A stretch of 64,000 nt of DNA from Kribbella sp. NBC_01245 (GTDB lineage Bacteria > Actinomycetota > Actinomycetes > Propionibacteriales > Kribbellaceae), in the NCBI RefSeq assembly GCF_036226525.1, contig NZ_CP108487.1:4464001-4528000 (forward strand), written 5' to 3'. A model generated the notes under the pieces. That model worked only from the letters and a program-made list of their open reading frames with translations. It had not been told where the DNA came from and made no database searches. How positions within the stretch are numbered: position 1 is the stretch's first letter; each line of letters begins with the position of its first letter. Shown here piece by piece: positions 15,601 to 23,769 of this stretch. A program made the translations under genes and the position numbers.

Positions 15601-16700
15601 TCGTCCCACCTGAGCGCGTTGTTGCCCCGGCTGGCGGCGAAGTAGATCTTCTCCCCCGCGATCGAGTTCCCGGTGAAGTAGCTGAACGCATACCCGGCGT
15701 ACGGCGCGGCCGCCTTCAACTCGCGCACGGTGAGAACGATCTGCCTACTGGCAGTTGCACCTCCAACGGCAACACTGGCAGTCAGTGTGACCTGTACGTC
15801 GCCGCTTCCGTGGGCAGGCCGGTGCACGACGCCACCATCGGAAACCACCGCCGGAGACGAGGACGCCCAGGTCACCGAAGCGCCGTACTCGCCGGTCGTC
15901 GGCAGAGTCAGGTTGCCGCGTACGTCGTCCGCATGCACCACCTCGAGCGCAGCCGCGGCGTTGTCGGCCTTGGCCTGGTCGGTCAGAGAGATCAACGCGA
16001 CCTCCTCGCCGCTGAGCGCGCGGTCGTAGATGCGGAAGTTCCGGAGCTTGCCCTTGAGCGTGCGGTCGGCCGCGTAATTCGACTTGCCCAGCAGGTTGTT
16101 GGTGGTCACGCCGGCGCCCACTTGGCTCGGCAGCACGCTGACCGCGGTGTTCTGACCGACCTGTACGCCGTCCTCGTAAAGCGTGCCAGTGGTGCCGGTC
16201 TGGGTGTAGGTCACGGTCTTCCAGACGCCTCGCGCAAGGTCGGCGCGAGGCTCCTTCGCGGTGACCTTCTCGCCGGACCAGTTCGTCGTGGTGATACCGG
16301 CCCGGAAGTTGTTGCCGCTGGCAAAGAGATAGCCGGTACCGCTGCCCGAAGTCGCGGTGTTGCCGAGTCCCCAGATGAAGAACGGCGTGGCCTGGTCGGT
16401 GGCGACGTACACGTCCGTCGACACCGTGATCGACGCCAAGCCGGTCAACACGTTGTTGGGCAGCTTCACGTGTTCGTCGGTGCCGTCGAGGGTGAGGCCT
16501 GATCCGGTCCAGGTGCCGCCGCCGACGAGTGTTCCGTTGCGGCCGTTGCCCGAGCTGTCGGTCACGGTCGTACCAGTGGTCTGGGTGAGGTCGTACTGCA
16601 GCACCAACCCAGCTGTGACGTCGGTCGATGCGGCCACCGCTGCGGGCGTTGGCAGCAGCAGGAGGATGGCGGCCGCGGCAATGCAGCGACGGATGTGCAT
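12651..16700 (-). CDS. Secreted protein with two GH43 and two LamG domains
   Basis: A 1349-residue exported enzyme. Order: signal peptide (1-24), LamG lectin-like domain (~28-235), short Ig-like segment (~245-325), GH43 domain (~335-650), second LamG (~662-870), Ig-like linker (~875-952), second GH43 (~955-1248), C-terminal Ig-like domain (~1258-1349). GH43 catalytic residues are visible in both: Asp386 (LRDPF), Asp515 (RIDST), Glu578 (VEGPT); and Asp965 (YADPN), Asp1088 (AIDPA), Glu1137 (REGTF). GH43 enzymes cleave arabinan or arabinoxylan side chains. The ATG at 16700 has GAGGT upstream, and an operator is 17 bp upstream. The two LamG copies are closely similar, suggesting duplication. Confidence 0.9.
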   Translation of the reverse strand: MHIRRCIAAAAILLLLPTPAAVAASTDVTAGLVLQYDLTQTTGTTVTDSSGNGRNGTLVGGGTWTGSGLTLDGTDEHVKLPNNVLTGLASITVSTDVYVATDQATPFFIWGLGNTATSGSGTGYLFASGNNFRAGITTTNWSGEKVTAKEPRADLARGVWKTVTYTQTGTTGTLYEDGVQVGQNTAVSVLPSQVGAGVTTNNLLGKSNYAADRTLKGKLRNFRIYDRALSGEEVALISLTDQAKADNAAAALEVVHADDVRGNLTLPTTGEYGASVTWASSSPAVVSDGGVVHRPAHGSGDVQVTLTASVAVGGATASRQIVLTVRELKAAAPYAGYAFSYFTGNSIAGEKIYFAASRGNNALRWDELNGGQPTLESTKGTLGLRDPFLIRSPEGDRFFLIATDLSIGRNGDWDAAQRQGSRYLEVWESTDLVNWSEQRHVLVSPPTAGNTWAPEAYWDEDLQSYVVFWASKLYADSDPGHTGSTYNRMLYATTRDFKTFSAPKIWQDRGESRIDSTVIKESGTYYRFTKDEGGGGTGCSDIIQEKSSSLTAVDLPGNPAWAMQDSCIGRDAGTSAVEGPTVFKANPGDTSGSNYYLFVDEYGGRGYIPLGTNNLEAPDWKVPSTYSLPASPRHGTVLPVTQAELDLLRTGLVLPDPVVADENGLVAHYPLNQSSGGTATDLTGHGYDGTVSGDATWVDGSLSLGGTSGHVKLPDNMMTGLDAITVSTDVWIDAGQATPYFIWGLGNTAGDIGNGYLFTTGNAYRTSIATGNWSTEQTASSSNAVPRGVWKTLTYTLGGDGTATIYLDGVQVGQKTGVTISPGDIGGGRTTANYIGRSVYTSDKYLKGKVRDFRIYNRALSADEVTELAADPSAIIGVGLDSLKVPAIIDDASSTVTLPVVPGTDLTALEPTLRVVSTSTISPAGPVDLSTPKTFTVTTKDGATRAWTVKAVAMRSPVLPGYYADPNIARFGDTYYLYVTTDGFAGWGGKDFYVWKSKNLVDWTRSAQPFLTLDGANGNVPWASGNAWAPTIIERDGKYYFYFSGHNPTYNRKTIGVAVANSPEGPFTAQPTAMILNNEAVTSGQAIDPAAFEDPVTGKWYLFWGNGSPVYAELGDDMVSIKPETLKRISGLNDFREGTFVNYRNGMYHLTYSIDDTGSPDYRVGYATSSNVDGPWTYRGVVLEKDPAQGILGTGHHSIVQVPGTDDWYIAYHRFGMPGGNGTHRETTIDRLFFNADGMIRKVVPTLSSVSPRVPLAPAPKIVKVLPQVLGKAVEGYTLAGSPGSWDQTGLRFEYQWLRDGLPVLGATGRQYRLTRSDVGHRVAVRVTAWRTGAAPGVARSAATAVVTG

Positions 16701-16716
16701 AGGGACCTCACCAGGG

Positions 16717-16730
16717 TGTTAGCGCTAACA
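16717..16730. promoter_or_regulatory. LacI-family operator of the GH43 gene
   Basis: TGTTAGCGCTAACA, a perfect 14-bp palindrome between a TTGACG (minus strand, 16763-16768) and the GH43 start. Here it lies downstream of the likely promoter, so it would act as a roadblock or by overlapping the start site. Confidence 0.75.
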
Positions 16731-16817
16731 GTCCGAGCAGTCTCGCCACCCACTCACCGCCACGTCAAGGCCTGGCGTCCACTTCCGGCCCCAGGCATGA
16801 CCAACGGCCGCAAGCTC

Positions 16818-16845
16818 TTGACGGCTGAGGTGTTAGCGCTAACAA
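16818..16845 (+). promoter_or_regulatory. Promoter and LacI operator of the GH51 gene
   Basis: TTGACG (16818-16823), 16-base spacer, TAACAA (16840-16845). The perfect palindrome TGTTAGCGCTAACA at 16831-16844 overlaps the -10 box. Distance from -35 to operator is the same as in the importer promoter at 2849-2876. Confidence 0.7.
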
Positions 16846-16889
16846 TCCCTGCCACACGTCCTCGGTGAACCGCCCTTGAAGAGGTCCCC

Positions 16890-19800
16890 ATGAAACTCGC
16901 TCGCCCCCGGCTCATCGGCCTGGGCATCGTCCTCGCGCTCGTCGCCGCCGTCGCGCCCTCTGCAGCGCAAGGCGCCTCGCGAACACCAGCAGCTGCAATC
17001 ACCTGGTCCGACGACTTCAGCGGCCCCGGCCTCGATCCACGCTGGCAAGTGGTCAACGAGGAGCCGAGCAAGCTCTCGCTGAGCGACGGCGCGCTCCGGA
17101 TCGAAGGCCAGCCCGGCGACACCTACCAAGGCTCCAACACCGCGAAAAACGTGGTGGTGCTCGACCTTCCCGCCGGAAACTTCACCGCCACCGCGACCCT
17201 TTCGGCACCGGTCGCGAAGGTCTACCAGGGCGCCGGCCTGATCGCCTGGAAGGACATGGACAACTACGTCCGTTCCGGCCTGACCTTCGTCGGCAGTCTG
17301 GCGCCGTCGGGGATCGCGATCGAGAACGACGTCGAGACCGGCGGCACGTTCAGCGCGGTCAAGTTCACCGACCGCCCGGGCTCCACCGGCGAGACGATCC
17401 GGATGCAGCGGGTCGGCGACGTCATCACGACCAGCGTGTACGACGCGACCAGCAGCGCGTGGATCCCGGCCGGATCGGCCACGGTGTCGTTCGAGACCAC
17501 GCAAGTCGGCCTCTACGCCCTCGCGGCGCAAGACGGAACGGTCCTGCCCGCCGCGTTCGACTCGTTCACGATCGAGCACGATGAGGGCGCCGACGTCGTA
17601 CCGGACAGCACCTTCGTCCTGCAGGCCACCGGCGCCGCGCCCTTCCTGGTCGCGAACGGCGATGCGCTCACGTTGACCTCCGACCAGCCCACCGCGAGCC
17701 TTCGACTCACCGCGACCGACCTCGGCGACGGCGCTCTCGGCATCCGCGCCGAGTCGAGGCCTGTGGTCGTCCGCAACGGCGCGCTCGTGTTGGGCGCCGA
17801 GGGTGACGAGCCCACGCCGATGCGCCTCACCGATGCGGGCGGCGGCAAGCTCGTCCTCCGGGTGGAGGCGTCGTACGTAACGAACAACGGCGGAGCACTC
17901 GTGGTCGGCAATGCGGCGGATGCCGTGCGTTTCGTGCTGTCCGAGGTCGATGACAGTGTCGCGACTCTCGACATCGACGGCGACGGCGTGGGCGCTTCGA
18001 TCAGCGACACGATGTTCGGGATCTTCTACGAGGACATCAACTACGCGGCCGACGGCGGCCTGTACGCCGAGCTCGTCCGCAACCGGTCGTTCGAGTTCGC
18101 GCCCTCCGACAACGGTTCGTTCAACGGGATGACGGGCTGGCAGGTGCTCGATCGCAGCACCCAGGGCACCACTGGGGCGGTCGTCAACGACGAGACCCGC
18201 CTCAACGCCAACAACCGCAACCACCTGCGCCTGACTGCGAAGGCGGCCGGCGACGGCGTACGGAACCAGGGCTACAACAACGGCTTCGCGGTCAAGAGCG
18301 GAGCGACGTACGACGGCTATCTGTGGGCACGCAGTACGACTGCCCAGGAGTTGACCGTGCGCATCGAGAACGCCGCCGGCACCGCTGCCCTGGCAACTGC
18401 GACCGTCGCGGTCGACGGCACGGATACCTGGAAGAAGTACCCGTTCACCCTCACCTCCGGTCAGACGAGTGACGCCGGCCGACTGGTCGTGCTCGCCGGC
18501 GCCGCGTCGGTGATCGGGCTCGACATGATCTCGGTAATGCCGCACGACACCTGGGTCGGCGCGGTCAACGGCCGCTCGGTGCTGCGCAAGGACCTCGCCG
18601 AGAAGGTCGCCGCGATGAAGCCGTCGTTCCTGCGCTTCCCTGGTGGCTGCGTGACGAACGTCGGCACGTTCAAGAGCTACGAGGAGAGCGGGTACGTCGA
18701 CCGCCGCCGCACGTACCAGTGGAAGGAGACCATCGGCCCGGTCGAGGAGCGCCCGACGAACTGGAACTTCTGGGGCTACAACCAGTCGTACGGCATCGGC
18801 TACCTCGAGTACTTCAAGCTCGCCGAAGACCTCGGCGCGGAGCCGCTCCCGGTGCTCTCGGTCGGCGCCAACGGCTGCGGTTCCAGCATTCCCGAGATGC
18901 ACGACCCGGCGATGATCCAGCGCTGGGTCGACGACACCGTCGACCTGATCGAGTTCGCGAACGGCGGCACGGACACCGAGTGGGGTGCGAAGCGCGCGGC
19001 ACTCGGCCATCCCGAGCCGTTCGGCCTGGACATGATCGGTCTGGGCAACGAGGAGAACACCACCACGTTCGAGGCGAACTTCCCGGCGTTCCGTGACGCG
19101 GTCAAGGCGAAGTACCCCGCCATCAAGATCATCTCGAACTCCGGTCCGGACGACGCGGGCGCGCGATTCGACACGCTCTGGGAGTTCAACCGGGCGCAGA
19201 AGGTCGACCTGGTCGACGAGCACTACTACAACGACCCGGGCTGGTTCCTGGCCAACAACCACCGGTACGACTCGTACGACCGCCAAGGCCCGAAGGTCTT
19301 CCTCGGCGAGTACGCCTCGCGTGGCAACACGCACGGCAACGCGCTCGCGGAGGCGTCGTACATGACCGGGCTGCAGCGCAATGCCGACGTCGTACGGCTG
19401 GCGTCGTACGCACCATTGCTGTCCAACGAGTCCCACGTGCAATGGAGTCCGGACGCCATCTGGTTCGACAACGATGAGTCGTGGGAGACGCCGAACTGGC
19501 ATGTGCAGAAGATGTTCGGCAACAACGTCGGCGATGAGGTGGTGCCGAGTACGTTCGATGGAGCGGTCAACCAGCCTGCCGATATCCGTGGTGGGGTGTT
19601 CCTTTCGTCCTGGTCGACATCGGCCGCTTACGACAACGTGAAGGTTACGTCTTCGTCTGGCAACACCTTGTTTTCCGACGATTTCGCCGACGCTTCGCAG
19701 TGGTCGCCGCAGGGTGGTGCGTGGGCGGCCGACGGTGGTCGTTATGTCCAGTCGTCGACCACGGTGAACGACGCCCGCAGCATCATCACGGGCGCCTATG

Positions 19801-21194
19801 CGAAGGACTGGACCAACTACACGCTCGAGCTCGATGCCACCAAGCTGGGCGGTAGCGAGGGCTTCCTGGTCGGCTTCGGCGCAAAGGGTGGCAGCGACTA
19901 CTACTGGTGGAACCTCGGCGGCTGGAACAACACCCGGTCGGTGCTGCAGCGCGCCAACGGCGGCGGCGCAAGCGAGGTCAAGGCCATCGAGGGCAAGAGC
20001 ATCACGACCGGCCAGACCTATCGCGTGAAGATCGTCGTCGATGGTCACAAGATCTCGTTGTACCTCGATGGCGAGCTGCAGATGACGTACGACGAGTCGG
20101 GCGCGAGCGAGAAGCTGTTCCAGGTCGTCACGCGTCATGCGGCCACCGGTGACATCGTCGCGAAGGTGGTGAACACCGCGCCCGGGCCCGTGCGTACGAA
20201 GGTCGAGATCGCGGACGCCGAGATCGAGCCGACCGGTACCGTCATCCAGCTGGCCGGGTTGCCGTCGGCAACGAATACCAAGGCCAAGCCTAATAACGTC
20301 GCGCCAGTGCAACGGCAGATCAGCGGGCTGTCGAACTCCTTCGACTACGAGTTCCCCGGTTCGTCGGTGACGTTCCTGCGGATGCACACACGGGATGGCG
20401 TGGCGCCGGTCGTCTCCGAGGTGTCCGTGTCCGGCACCGAGGCCAATGGCTGGTACGCCGACCCGGCGACCGTGCACGTCGAGGCGACCGACAACCGTGC
20501 GGTGCACCACCTCGAGGTGTCGGTCGACGGTGGTGCCTGGGTCAGCCGGGCTGGCGCTCAGGCGGACGTCGAGGTGGCTGGGGACGGCAGTCATACCGTT
20601 GCTGTACGGGCGGTCGACGCGGCTGGGAATGTCGGTGAGGTCCGGCCGGTCGTGGTCGCCATCGACGCTAAGGCGCCCGTTTCGCATGCGGTCTTCGACA
20701 GTACGGCCCGGTCGGTCGCGTTGTCCGCGGTCGACTCAGGAGCTGGTGTCGCGCGTACCGAATACCGGATCGACGGGGGTGCTTGGACGACGTACGCCGG
20801 GCCAGTGGTCTTCGGTGAAGCGGCCGCGGTGGTCGACCATCGCGCGGTTGACCTGCTCGGCAATACCGAGACGCCCAAGCGGTACGCCGTACCTGCGGTG
20901 GACAAGCGGCTGGCGTCGGTGGTCACGGCGGCACCGCTCGCCAAGGTCGTCCCGCTTGGCGCGCCTGCGCTGATCCGGGTGCGCGTGACGGGTCCCGGCG
21001 GCAACCCGACCGGCATCGTGACCGTGCTGGCCGGAGATCGCGCGGTGGCACAGGCCAAGCTGGTTTACGGCCAAGCCGTTGTCAGCGTGCCGACGCGCGC
21101 TCTCGGCGTCGGCCAGCACCGACTGGTCGTGTCGTACCCGGGCGACACGAAGCACAAGCCCTCAACCACCGAAGTCCAACTAACCGTGCGGTAG
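16890..21194 (+). CDS. Secreted multidomain GH51 alpha-L-arabinofuranosidase
   Basis: A 1434-residue exported enzyme. Order: signal peptide (1-29), lectin-like DUF1349-type beta-sandwich (~38-232), a linker region (~240-355), GH51 catalytic region (~358-890) with an inserted carbohydrate-binding beta-sandwich (~430-550), a second lectin/DUF1080-like domain (~925-1115), and Ig-like domains at the C-terminus (~1180-1434). The acid/base is Glu721 in GLGNEEN and the nucleophile Glu807 in VFLGEYA. GH51 releases arabinofuranose from arabinan and arabinoxylan. ATG at 16890 follows GAGGT. It is divergent from the GH43 gene and under the same operator. Confidence 0.9.
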   Translation: MKLARPRLIGLGIVLALVAAVAPSAAQGASRTPAAAITWSDDFSGPGLDPRWQVVNEEPSKLSLSDGALRIEGQPGDTYQGSNTAKNVVVLDLPAGNFTATATLSAPVAKVYQGAGLIAWKDMDNYVRSGLTFVGSLAPSGIAIENDVETGGTFSAVKFTDRPGSTGETIRMQRVGDVITTSVYDATSSAWIPAGSATVSFETTQVGLYALAAQDGTVLPAAFDSFTIEHDEGADVVPDSTFVLQATGAAPFLVANGDALTLTSDQPTASLRLTATDLGDGALGIRAESRPVVVRNGALVLGAEGDEPTPMRLTDAGGGKLVLRVEASYVTNNGGALVVGNAADAVRFVLSEVDDSVATLDIDGDGVGASISDTMFGIFYEDINYAADGGLYAELVRNRSFEFAPSDNGSFNGMTGWQVLDRSTQGTTGAVVNDETRLNANNRNHLRLTAKAAGDGVRNQGYNNGFAVKSGATYDGYLWARSTTAQELTVRIENAAGTAALATATVAVDGTDTWKKYPFTLTSGQTSDAGRLVVLAGAASVIGLDMISVMPHDTWVGAVNGRSVLRKDLAEKVAAMKPSFLRFPGGCVTNVGTFKSYEESGYVDRRRTYQWKETIGPVEERPTNWNFWGYNQSYGIGYLEYFKLAEDLGAEPLPVLSVGANGCGSSIPEMHDPAMIQRWVDDTVDLIEFANGGTDTEWGAKRAALGHPEPFGLDMIGLGNEENTTTFEANFPAFRDAVKAKYPAIKIISNSGPDDAGARFDTLWEFNRAQKVDLVDEHYYNDPGWFLANNHRYDSYDRQGPKVFLGEYASRGNTHGNALAEASYMTGLQRNADVVRLASYAPLLSNESHVQWSPDAIWFDNDESWETPNWHVQKMFGNNVGDEVVPSTFDGAVNQPADIRGGVFLSSWSTSAAYDNVKVTSSSGNTLFSDDFADASQWSPQGGAWAADGGRYVQSSTTVNDARSIITGAYAKDWTNYTLELDATKLGGSEGFLVGFGAKGGSDYYWWNLGGWNNTRSVLQRANGGGASEVKAIEGKSITTGQTYRVKIVVDGHKISLYLDGELQMTYDESGASEKLFQVVTRHAATGDIVAKVVNTAPGPVRTKVEIADAEIEPTGTVIQLAGLPSATNTKAKPNNVAPVQRQISGLSNSFDYEFPGSSVTFLRMHTRDGVAPVVSEVSVSGTEANGWYADPATVHVEATDNRAVHHLEVSVDGGAWVSRAGAQADVEVAGDGSHTVAVRAVDAAGNVGEVRPVVVAIDAKAPVSHAVFDSTARSVALSAVDSGAGVARTEYRIDGGAWTTYAGPVVFGEAAAVVDHRAVDLLGNTETPKRYAVPAVDKRLASVVTAAPLAKVVPLGAPALIRVRVTGPGGNPTGIVTVLAGDRAVAQAKLVYGQAVVSVPTRALGVGQHRLVVSYPGDTKHKPSTTEVQLTVR

Positions 21195-21205
21195 CGCTGC
21201 CCCTT

Positions 21206-21301
21206 CTCTTTGCGACGAGTGGACGCGTTTTGCCGCTCGTCCGCTGCCTGTCAGGTGCAGGCTGCCTCGCAGCGGCAAACGCGTCCACTCGTCGCAAAGA
21301 G
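21206..21301. repeat. Long hairpin, 31-bp stem with 33-base loop (family 2)
   Basis: Arms at 21206-21237 and 21271-21301 match at every position apart from one extra T. The stem tip ends GTTTTGCCGCT. The 33-base loop contains CTGCCTGTCAGGTGCAGGCT. The element at 32631-32733 has the same design. It starts 12 bp after the GH51 stop and may also act as a transcription terminator. Confidence 0.9.
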
Positions 21302-21507
21302 CGTTGTCGGAGACCAGTGTCGAGTTCGGGCTTGCGTTCGGGGTCGCCGTACTCGGCAGCATCGGTCTGCTGGTGCAACGCGAACACGGCTTCACGGCGG
21401 GCATGGCCGTGGTCGCGGCGATCGGCGCCGGGTTGTCGGTCGCGCTGGCCGTGTTGGCGACGCTCACCCTTCGAATTCCGGCTTTGCGTATTGGCGATGC
21501 TGGCTAG
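21302..21507 (+). pseudogene. C-terminal remnant of a DHA2-type MFS exporter
   Basis: The frame reads ETSVEFGLAFGVAVLGSIG, then FTAGMAVVAAIGAGLSVALA and a final hydrophobic run to TLTLR. These are the last two membrane helices of 14-helix MFS drug exporters (related proteins have a Q-x-x-GGALGVAVLGS block here). About 67 residues of some 480 remain. It begins exactly where the hairpin ends. Confidence 0.65.
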
Positions 21508-21517
21508 CATGGCGGGT

Positions 21518-22357
21518 ATGCCGAGGGAATCGCTGGCCGTGCGACAGCATCGTCGCGACGAACTGCGCGACTTCCTGCGCAGCCGCCGGGCGCGACTGAC
21601 GCCTGCCGACGTTGGGATCGCGGCGGCCGGGCGACGCCGTACGCCGGGACTGCGTCGCGAGGAGGTCGCCGTACTCGCCGAGGTCGGCGTCTCTTGGTAC
21701 ACCTGGCTCGAGCAGGGGCGCGATATCAACGTCTCGGTCGACGTACTCGATGCGATCAGCAGGGCGTTGCGGCTCAGCGAGGCCGAACGCGCGCACCTGT
21801 ACCTGCTGACCGGGCTCAACCCGCCACGGACCGCCGCGCCGCGCGAGGCCGCCGTCAGCGCCGAATTGCGGCAGCTGATCGACGCGTGGCATCCGCGGCC
21901 CGCGATATTGCTGGACCAGTACTGGAATCTGCTCGCGCTCAACGACATGGCGCGAATGGTTTTCGGCTATGACTCCGATGATCGCAACTGTCTGATCTCG
22001 TATTTCACGAACGACCGGTATCGCAGCATGCATCACGAGTGGGAGTCGCTCGCGCCGTCCGTCGTCGCCGCGTTTCGGGCGGATGCTGCGCGCGTGCCTG
22101 GCGATCCGGAGTTCGCGCGGGTGATCGACGAGCTGAGCGCCGCGAGCCCTGAGTTCGTCGAGCAATGGGCGCGGCATGACGTTGGGGACCACGCGCAGAC
22201 GGTGAAGGCGGTGACGCATCCCGAGGCCGGCGAACTCGTCTTCGACAAGACCGCCTTGGTGGTGGCCGATCGGCCGGACTGGCGGTTGGAGCTGTACAAC
22301 CCGCGACCCGGCACGCTCGAGCGGCTTCTGAGCCTGGTGGTGGCAGTCACAGGTTAA
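21518..22357 (+). CDS. XRE-family regulator with MmyB-like ligand domain
   Basis: A 279-residue protein typical of actinobacterial XRE/MmyB regulators. The helix-turn-helix is TPGLRREEVAVLAEVGVSW, then TWLEQGRDINVSVDVLDAIS (residues ~40-80). The MmyB-type domain includes LLDQYWNLLALNDMAR, and HPEAGELVFD near the end. ATG at 21518 is preferred over 21509 since relatives start close to the HTH. Such regulators usually control an adjacent short-chain dehydrogenase, and one follows 44 bp downstream. Confidence 0.85.
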   Translation: MPRESLAVRQHRRDELRDFLRSRRARLTPADVGIAAAGRRRTPGLRREEVAVLAEVGVSWYTWLEQGRDINVSVDVLDAISRALRLSEAERAHLYLLTGLNPPRTAAPREAAVSAELRQLIDAWHPRPAILLDQYWNLLALNDMARMVFGYDSDDRNCLISYFTNDRYRSMHHEWESLAPSVVAAFRADAARVPGDPEFARVIDELSAASPEFVEQWARHDVGDHAQTVKAVTHPEAGELVFDKTALVVADRPDWRLELYNPRPGTLERLLSLVVAVTG

Positions 22358-22401
22358 GCGCGCACTGGTTGGGTCGGGTGACGGTTGGCACGCTCGGTCC
22401 T

Positions 22402-23154
22402 ATGACTTCCCGATTCGACCAGAAGATCGCGCTCATCACCGGCGGTACGAGCGGTATGGGGTTGGCCACCGCACAACGGTTGCTCGCCGAGGGCGCGGAC
22501 GTGATCATCACCGGACGCGAGCTGTCGCGGTTGGAGGCTGCCGTCAAGGAGCTGGATGGCGGCGACCGCGTCCTCGCGCTGCAAAGCGATGCTGCGAATC
22601 TCGCTGACCTGGATTCACTGACGGCCGCTATCGAGGAGCGGTACGGGCGGCTGGACGTGGTCTTCGCCAATGCGGGTGTCGCCTCGTTCAAGCCGTACGC
22701 CGAATTCAGCGAGGCCGAGTTCGACCGAGTTGTCGACATCAACTTCAAGGGGGTGTTCTTCACGATCCAGAAGGCTTCGCCGCTGCTATCCGACAACGCG
22801 TCGATCGTCATCAACGCCTCGTGGACGCTCCACCGTGGTCTGCCCAACAGCTCTGTCTACGCAGCGACCAAGGCGGCGGTCCACAACCTCGCCCACACGC
22901 TCGCGGCGGAGCTCGGGCCGCGCGGAATCCGCGTCAACTCCGTGAGCCCCGGCTATATCGCCACGCCGATGTTCCACGAAGCCATTCCCGCCGACGAGCA
23001 CGACGCCGTCCTCACCGCGATCGTCGCCGGCCGCCTCGGTACGTCCGAAGACGTCGCGAACGCCGTCGCCTTCCTCGCCTCCACCGAAGCGTCCTACATC
23101 AACGGCCAAGACCTCATCATCGACGGCGGCCTAGTCACCGCCATCCCCGCCTGA
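22402..23154 (+). CDS. Short-chain dehydrogenase/reductase
   Basis: A 250-residue classical SDR. The cofactor motif is ITGGTSGMG (TGxxxGxG), then VVFANAG (NAG), the catalytic Ser in VINASWTLHR, and YAATK (Tyr and Lys of the active site), and a C-terminal GQDLIIDGG. Arg in TGREL after strand 2 suggests NADP(H). Substrate unknown. It shares its direction with, and probably its control by, the XRE gene upstream. Confidence 0.9.
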   Translation: MTSRFDQKIALITGGTSGMGLATAQRLLAEGADVIITGRELSRLEAAVKELDGGDRVLALQSDAANLADLDSLTAAIEERYGRLDVVFANAGVASFKPYAEFSEAEFDRVVDINFKGVFFTIQKASPLLSDNASIVINASWTLHRGLPNSSVYAATKAAVHNLAHTLAAELGPRGIRVNSVSPGYIATPMFHEAIPADEHDAVLTAIVAGRLGTSEDVANAVAFLASTEASYINGQDLIIDGGLVTAIPA

Positions 23155-23166
23155 TCTCCACGGAGG

Positions 23167-23637
23167 CTATTGGACCTGCAGTGTGGGGCTGTTCATCGCT
23201 GTGTAGTCGAACGTGTCCTGATGGACTTCGCTCCTTGAGGCGTACGCCCCGGGCACGCGCGTGATGACACAGGCGAGCCGAGGAGTGCTCATCACGGAAT
23301 TCGGTTGAATCTCGATCTCACCCTCCCAACGCGCCGCGCCGCAATCCTTCTTCACGCCACTCTTGATGTAATCCACCTGGGTCCAGCTGGGGCGCCACCA
23401 AAGCGTGTCGGTGTTGCCGAAGTTGACCGTGAACCACACGTACTGGTGGTCGGCCCATGTGCAGGTCTGCCAGTAGTGCTGAGGAGTCACGTGGTGGTAG
23501 CCGCTACAGGTATGTCCCGCCTGACCTGGCGGGACGACTACGCTCGCAGTCGATGCGGCACTGGAGGACCCGGCCAGCCCCGCAATCGCCAGGGACGTCG
23601 CCACCAGTGTGGATGCGACTCGGCGCAGACTCTTCAT
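23167..23637 (-). CDS. Small secreted protein of unknown function
   Basis: A 156-residue protein with signal peptide (1-28, ending SSSAAS). The mature part is rich in Trp, Tyr and His and contains four cysteines (HTCSGYH, WQTCTWAD, KKDCGAA, LACVITR) that could form two disulfides. AAGGAG precedes the ATG at 23637. I do not recognise a family. Confidence 0.7.
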   Translation of the reverse strand: MKSLRRVASTLVATSLAIAGLAGSSSAASTASVVVPPGQAGHTCSGYHHVTPQHYWQTCTWADHQYVWFTVNFGNTDTLWWRPSWTQVDYIKSGVKKDCGAARWEGEIEIQPNSVMSTPRLACVITRVPGAYASRSEVHQDTFDYTAMNSPTLQVQ

Positions 23638-23769
23638 TCGATCTCCTTGGGCTCAGAACTCAGGCAGCCCGACGCTACGGTGACCGGCAGATCGTTAGTA
23701 AGGTTTATGCGTTGCACGTACCTGCAACTTTGCGCCACCTCGCACGCCGTACAAGACAGTCGGCGTAAG

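Noticed and set aside
16839..20687. 1282-codon open frame on the minus strand
   Set aside because: It lies opposite the GH51 gene, has no domain or ribosome binding site, and is a codon-bias shadow of high-GC coding DNA.
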